Assembly: GCA_005784505.1 (NCBI GenBank)
Contig: VCAZ01000226.1
Span: forward strand, 1-64,000
DNA length: 64,000 nucleotides
Source of the DNA: Bagarius yarrelli
Taxonomy: Eukaryota; Chordata; Actinopteri; Siluriformes; Sisoridae
Reading direction: 5' to 3'
Shown here: positions 60,277-64,000 of the stretch, piece after piece
How the letters are laid out: each line of letters begins with the position of its first letter
How positions within the stretch are numbered: position 1 is the first letter of the stretch
Notes under the pieces: generated by a model
What the model saw: only the letters and a program-made list of their open reading frames with translations
Database searches by the model: none
What the model was told of the DNA's origin: nothing
Position numbers and translations under genes: made by a program

Positions 60277-62714
60277 AAAAGGGTTATAGAACCGCCCCTA
60301 AATTACATGCTGTTAATCGTCCTATCCTTATCACATCATCTGAAATGTTTTATAAATCGTATATAAATGTTAATTAATTGTTTCAAGGAGAAAGCGTACC
60401 AACAGAGTCGAATCTCCAGCCCTGAAAGAGCTTTTGCTGTAGGTGGGTTAATTGTAAGAACACAGTCGAGCCCCTTCCAGTCAATTACCCTGCTTAATTA
60501 ATCAACATTTTTTTTTTTGTCATGGAAAAGCCGTCAGTGAGAGATCAGGGCCAGGTTTTAATTAAAGCACACGCTCCGTCTTCCCCATTAGAGACTAGAA
60601 CGTCAGGCTTTTAAACGCACCCGCATGCTTCTTTAAAAGATCTGAGGCTAATGGCGTGCTTTAAGACGACGCCATGGCCTCCTCAAACGCTCCCTCCGTC
60701 CTCATTAGAGAGCAGGCACCACCTCAGCGCTCGGAGCTCTGCACCAAACCTCGTGTTTTTTCCGCATGCTGGTGTTTTTGATTGTCTCAGCGTTTTGGCT
60801 GTGATCACAGGCTCCAGTGGCGGATTGCCCAAATATTCCTCGTCCTGATTGTTCACTAATGCATGGTTGAGCTCGGAAAAAGATGCTGACGGCTCCTTCC
60901 GCGAGCTTTGCTTTCGGTATTCAATAAAATGTTGCTATAACGAAAAAAGAGGGTTTATTATGGGATGGCAGAGTTACTGTTATCCCAAAGTCTTGACCAA
61001 AACAAGGCCAACAAAACATCAGAGTACTTTAAAGTTCTGGAACATTGTAATGGACCGCAATGTGGGCGTGTTGTAAAGTTCAGGAAGTAGCAGGTTCTTA
61101 GCATTTTCACAGATCTTTTTAGGCACTGCAGTTCTGTATATCGTACAATTACAAGATACTCAAAAGGGATTGCTCATAAATGATTACAGGCTTTACTGGT
61201 TATGATAACTAGCTAACCATAACTTATTTCTTAAACACTCATTTCTAAAAAAAACAAAAAAACAACAACTGCTAAGTAGGTTGGATGTTAATCGAGTCGG
61301 CCATTTTAAACATGGTGCACTTAAACTTTCTCTGTGCACTGCAAAAAACCAAAAATGTATTGCAGCTCACTACAAACTGGAAATGACGTCATGTTTTGTT
61401 GAAAAAATAGAGAACCATTGTGGCCACATTTACCCTGCCGGTCTTCATGACGACCTACTTTACACTATACATAAAAAACAACTCAAGGTAGACGTACTGC
61501 TCAGAAAAGGAAGTAAAAAAACTATGCATTGATCGATGGATGAAGATTATATAGTAATATAGTATTAAATAGTAAGTTCTCGCTTAAGATAACGCTTCTG
61601 TTGCTGGTGATGTTTTACAGTACGAGTGCATCTGGTAAATACAGACCAGTGTGTCAAATAGTGTACTGAATACTGACTATCTAGGGAGTGAGACTGCTGA
61701 TTGAAACACACCCCTTTTCTCCACCTGAGACCCCAACAATCTATAAAAACTTTAGAATGGCATTCTTTTGAGTTCCAGCGTGAGAGAGTTGTCCATAGGA
61801 CGAGGACGCCTGGGAATTTCTCTCGGCATAGGACTTCACATGCTTCACTGCACTCTTTCATGTACCACAGTCTCCCCTATGTTTGTGTTGATAAAAGTCA
61901 TCTTTTATCATTCGCTTTTATCATTTGTTCATAAACAATATCGAGCTCGTCCTTGTCCAGGTCTTTCACATCTTTCATGTCTTTGTCTTCTTGCTAGCTG
62001 TAGAAGTTTTTTTTTTTTAAACATGACTTTCAGGGGTTGTGTGTTCTGGCAGCTGGAAAGGTAAGATGCTAATAAAGACTTTCATTACGTGCGCAAACAT
62101 TTCGCTGAAGCAGCATACAATAACACACATCTATTTAACACACAGGTCCCGAGCCTAATGAAAAGATTTCTATTGGCACCGATTTAATAACGGCTTTACT
62201 TCATAATGAGCAGAATCAAAACCCAAACTTGTTTATTGAAAGATCTGTAACTCTCGGGTGTGTGCGTCTTCGGGTTTTTTCCCTCTCTCTTCTCTTTTCT
62301 TTCCAGGATTGTGTAGGATTTAATTGTTGCGCACACAACAGCTTGGCAATTTGGAAACGCACCAGAGGTTCTTATTGTAGAAACGAATGTGTGTCACACC
62401 CACACTGATATGAAGCACAACTGGGTAGATTCTCTTTCTTTTATCTTTAAGTAGAAAATCTAGTAGCAGGAAGTAAAGCAGTGAATCAGAAGTTTGTGTT
62501 ATCCAGTCGAGAGAATTATTTTTTTTTTTTTTTTCTGATACTGATTATTTGTAAATCAAGTGTTTAGAATATTTATTTCTTTTTTCTATAGTGTGTGAAT
62601 ACGTACACCAATGCTTGGTGTAGAGAGCGTCGTCACTAAACACTGAATTTACAGGTTACTTTACACCTTTAGGTCAAAGTGTGAGTGGGTTCTGTTCCAG
62701 AATTTTGCCCTGCT

Positions 62715-62826
62715 TAAGGTGATTAGGAGTTAAGAGCCCTGCTTAGGGGCCCAGCAGGGGATTGGGGTGCTGGGACTTAAATCCATGATCCTCTGATCAG
62801 CAGTCCAACACCACTTCCTACCACGC
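62715..62826 (-). mobile_element. tRNA-derived SINE copy, partial
   Basis: GCTTAAGGTGATTAGGAGTTAAGAG-type wording, GGGCCCAGCAGGGGATTGG and GATCAGCAGTCCAACACC match the body and head of the family on the minus strand. The tail with the 'atccagagcgactta' block is absent. Confidence 0.75.
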
Positions 62827-62848
62827 TTTTTTAAAAAAAAAACAGAAA

Positions 62849-62880
62849 TCTGCCCCCCCCACCACCACCACCACCACCAT
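62849..62880. repeat. Poly-C plus (CAC)n trinucleotide repeat
   Basis: Eight C are followed by about seven ACC/CAC units. Confidence 0.9.
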
Positions 62881-64000
62881 ATAACCAAGTTTAACCGTAA
62901 AGAAAACGAATGTTTTTTTTAAACCAGGTAAAACGTATCCTCGTCAGTATGTGAGTCAGCAGTGTTTGTTCAACTGGAAGACTAACTACAGGCGGTGTTA
63001 AGTTTCAAAATAAAGGAACTGTAATTGCTGGCAAATTGCTGTGTTTTGATAGGGACAAAAACACCTCAGGACACATGGTGTTATAGTAATATGATCACCT
63101 TTGGAGTAGAAACAGCATCACAGCATTGTCATTTTTTCCAAAAAACAGAGTATAATGACACACTGTTAAAGAAGGTTAACAGCTGCAGTTAACACACCAT
63201 GTAAAAGTCTTCGGAGATCTGTTAGCTTCAGAAAAGTCTGAAAGCGAGTTACCGTTTTGGACAAATTGCAACTAAATCTTCCCACCCTGAATCTGCGTCT
63301 TTGCTCCACTCATCCTGACCCACTTCACGCTCTGATTCTCCGTAATTGTGTTGTGCAAGTCTGTGTCATCTTTTGTTTGCTTGCAGAAGCAACAGGATAT
63401 TAAAATCTGTCTGGACCATAAACCTTCTGGATGGTGGAAAAAATAACGCATCGGTTTGTGAAAGTACAGTCACAGAATAGTAATTAACACACATCCAGCA
63501 TAGGCTAATGTCTGCGCAAATGGAAAGACAGAGTGAGAGAGCAACAGATGGACAGATACAAAGACCGAATACGTTCTGGACAGAATGAATAAGCTTCGGT
63601 CAGAGGTTCATGGGATTGTTTCTCTGCAAAAAAAAAAAAAAAGGAATGTGTTTTTTCTCTCCATTTTTTACCCTCAGGGACACCCAGGATGACCATCAGA
63701 TGGCTAACTCCTTAAAATAAACTTTAACTTGATGTTTGTGAAATAGATGAACATACCTGCTATATTAGAGACCCACCAGGAAGCTCATTACCAAAGAGCC
63801 CATGGATGAATCAGCAAAATCTACTTATAGATTGATACGTTAAGGCAGAATATCTGCTGGTGGGTTTTATCCAGCTATATATCGTAATCTCGATTTTAAT
63901 AAATGTACAGTAGCAATATTTTCTAGATTAACTGCATCAGGCCACAGCTATGCCTCTGCATCCCTCTGGTCATTCAGCCCTCTGTGTTGCCAAGCAACCC
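62881..64000. other. Non-coding end of window, no gene seen
   Basis: Nothing recognised apart from a 16-base A-tract at about 63628-63643. Confidence 0.5.

Larger units (their letters stand above)
56807..62700. other. Non-coding stretch, several microsatellites, no gene seen
   Basis: No exon is supported. Segments near 57440-57610, 58620-58930 and 60430-60690 are more GC-balanced and contain homeodomain-type TAATTA/TTAATTAA sites or GATAA words, so they may be conserved non-coding elements; this is unproven. Listed repeats fill much of 58990-60280. Confidence 0.5.

Noticed and set aside
1..64000. A prokaryotic-style gene cluster, CRISPR array or defence system
   Set aside because: The whole window has vertebrate features (introns, microsatellites, SINEs, hAT and Tc1 relics), and no spaced-repeat array or operon is present.

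Overview
This is eukaryotic, AT-rich, repeat-laden DNA, most likely from a teleost fish. The evidence is very abundant (CA)n, (TA)n and (CT)n microsatellites, a CpG-rich promoter, spliceosomal exon boundaries, and relics of Tc1/mariner and hAT DNA transposons of types common in fish. A tRNA-derived SINE occurs in many copies; its tail reads as in elements I know from catfishes and related otophysans, so an otophysan source is my best guess but is not proven. There are no bacterial-type genes, operons, CRISPR arrays, rRNA genes or complete tRNA genes.

Only three gene parts are convincing, all on the plus strand. First, a CpG-rich promoter at about 5.20-5.35 kb carries two NRF1-type palindromes and leads into an untranslated first exon with three short upstream ORFs (to about 5.83 kb). 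Second, an internal coding exon at 33678-34425 lies between a very long polypyrimidine tract with CAG and a strong CAG|GTAAGA donor. It encodes a Ser/Glu/Asp/Arg-rich, probably disordered segment, but its two halves are in different frames (748 nt, one base over a multiple of three). Third, at 39.2-39.8 kb an inverted CCAAT box and a TATA-like box precede a short 5' UTR and a 75-codon first coding exon (39539-39763) ending at CGG|GTGAGT.

Both coding exons end in phase 0. The simplest model is one large gene with a housekeeping promoter (5.2 kb) giving a long acidic N-terminus and an internal, probably tissue-restricted promoter (39.3 kb) giving a short alternative N-terminus. Both would splice to exons beyond what I can recognise here. 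I could not identify the protein family from either exon, and two adjacent genes remain possible.

The rest is intron or intergenic DNA. Notable elements are: a 194-bp palindromic hAT-type MITE with a perfect 8-bp target-site duplication (18736-18929) and a second copy (47609-47803); a non-autonomous element with long inverted arms (14531-15075); a minus-strand Tc1 N-terminal remnant (31314-31860) and a plus-strand Tc1 C-terminal remnant of a different family (49600-50390); several SINE copies; a degenerate tRNA-Gln-like sequence (2944-3015); two minisatellites (about 17.1-18.0 kb and 52.67-53.15 kb); and an extreme poly-C tract at 60230-60276. Assignments to repeat families rest on recognition by eye and need a repeat-library search.
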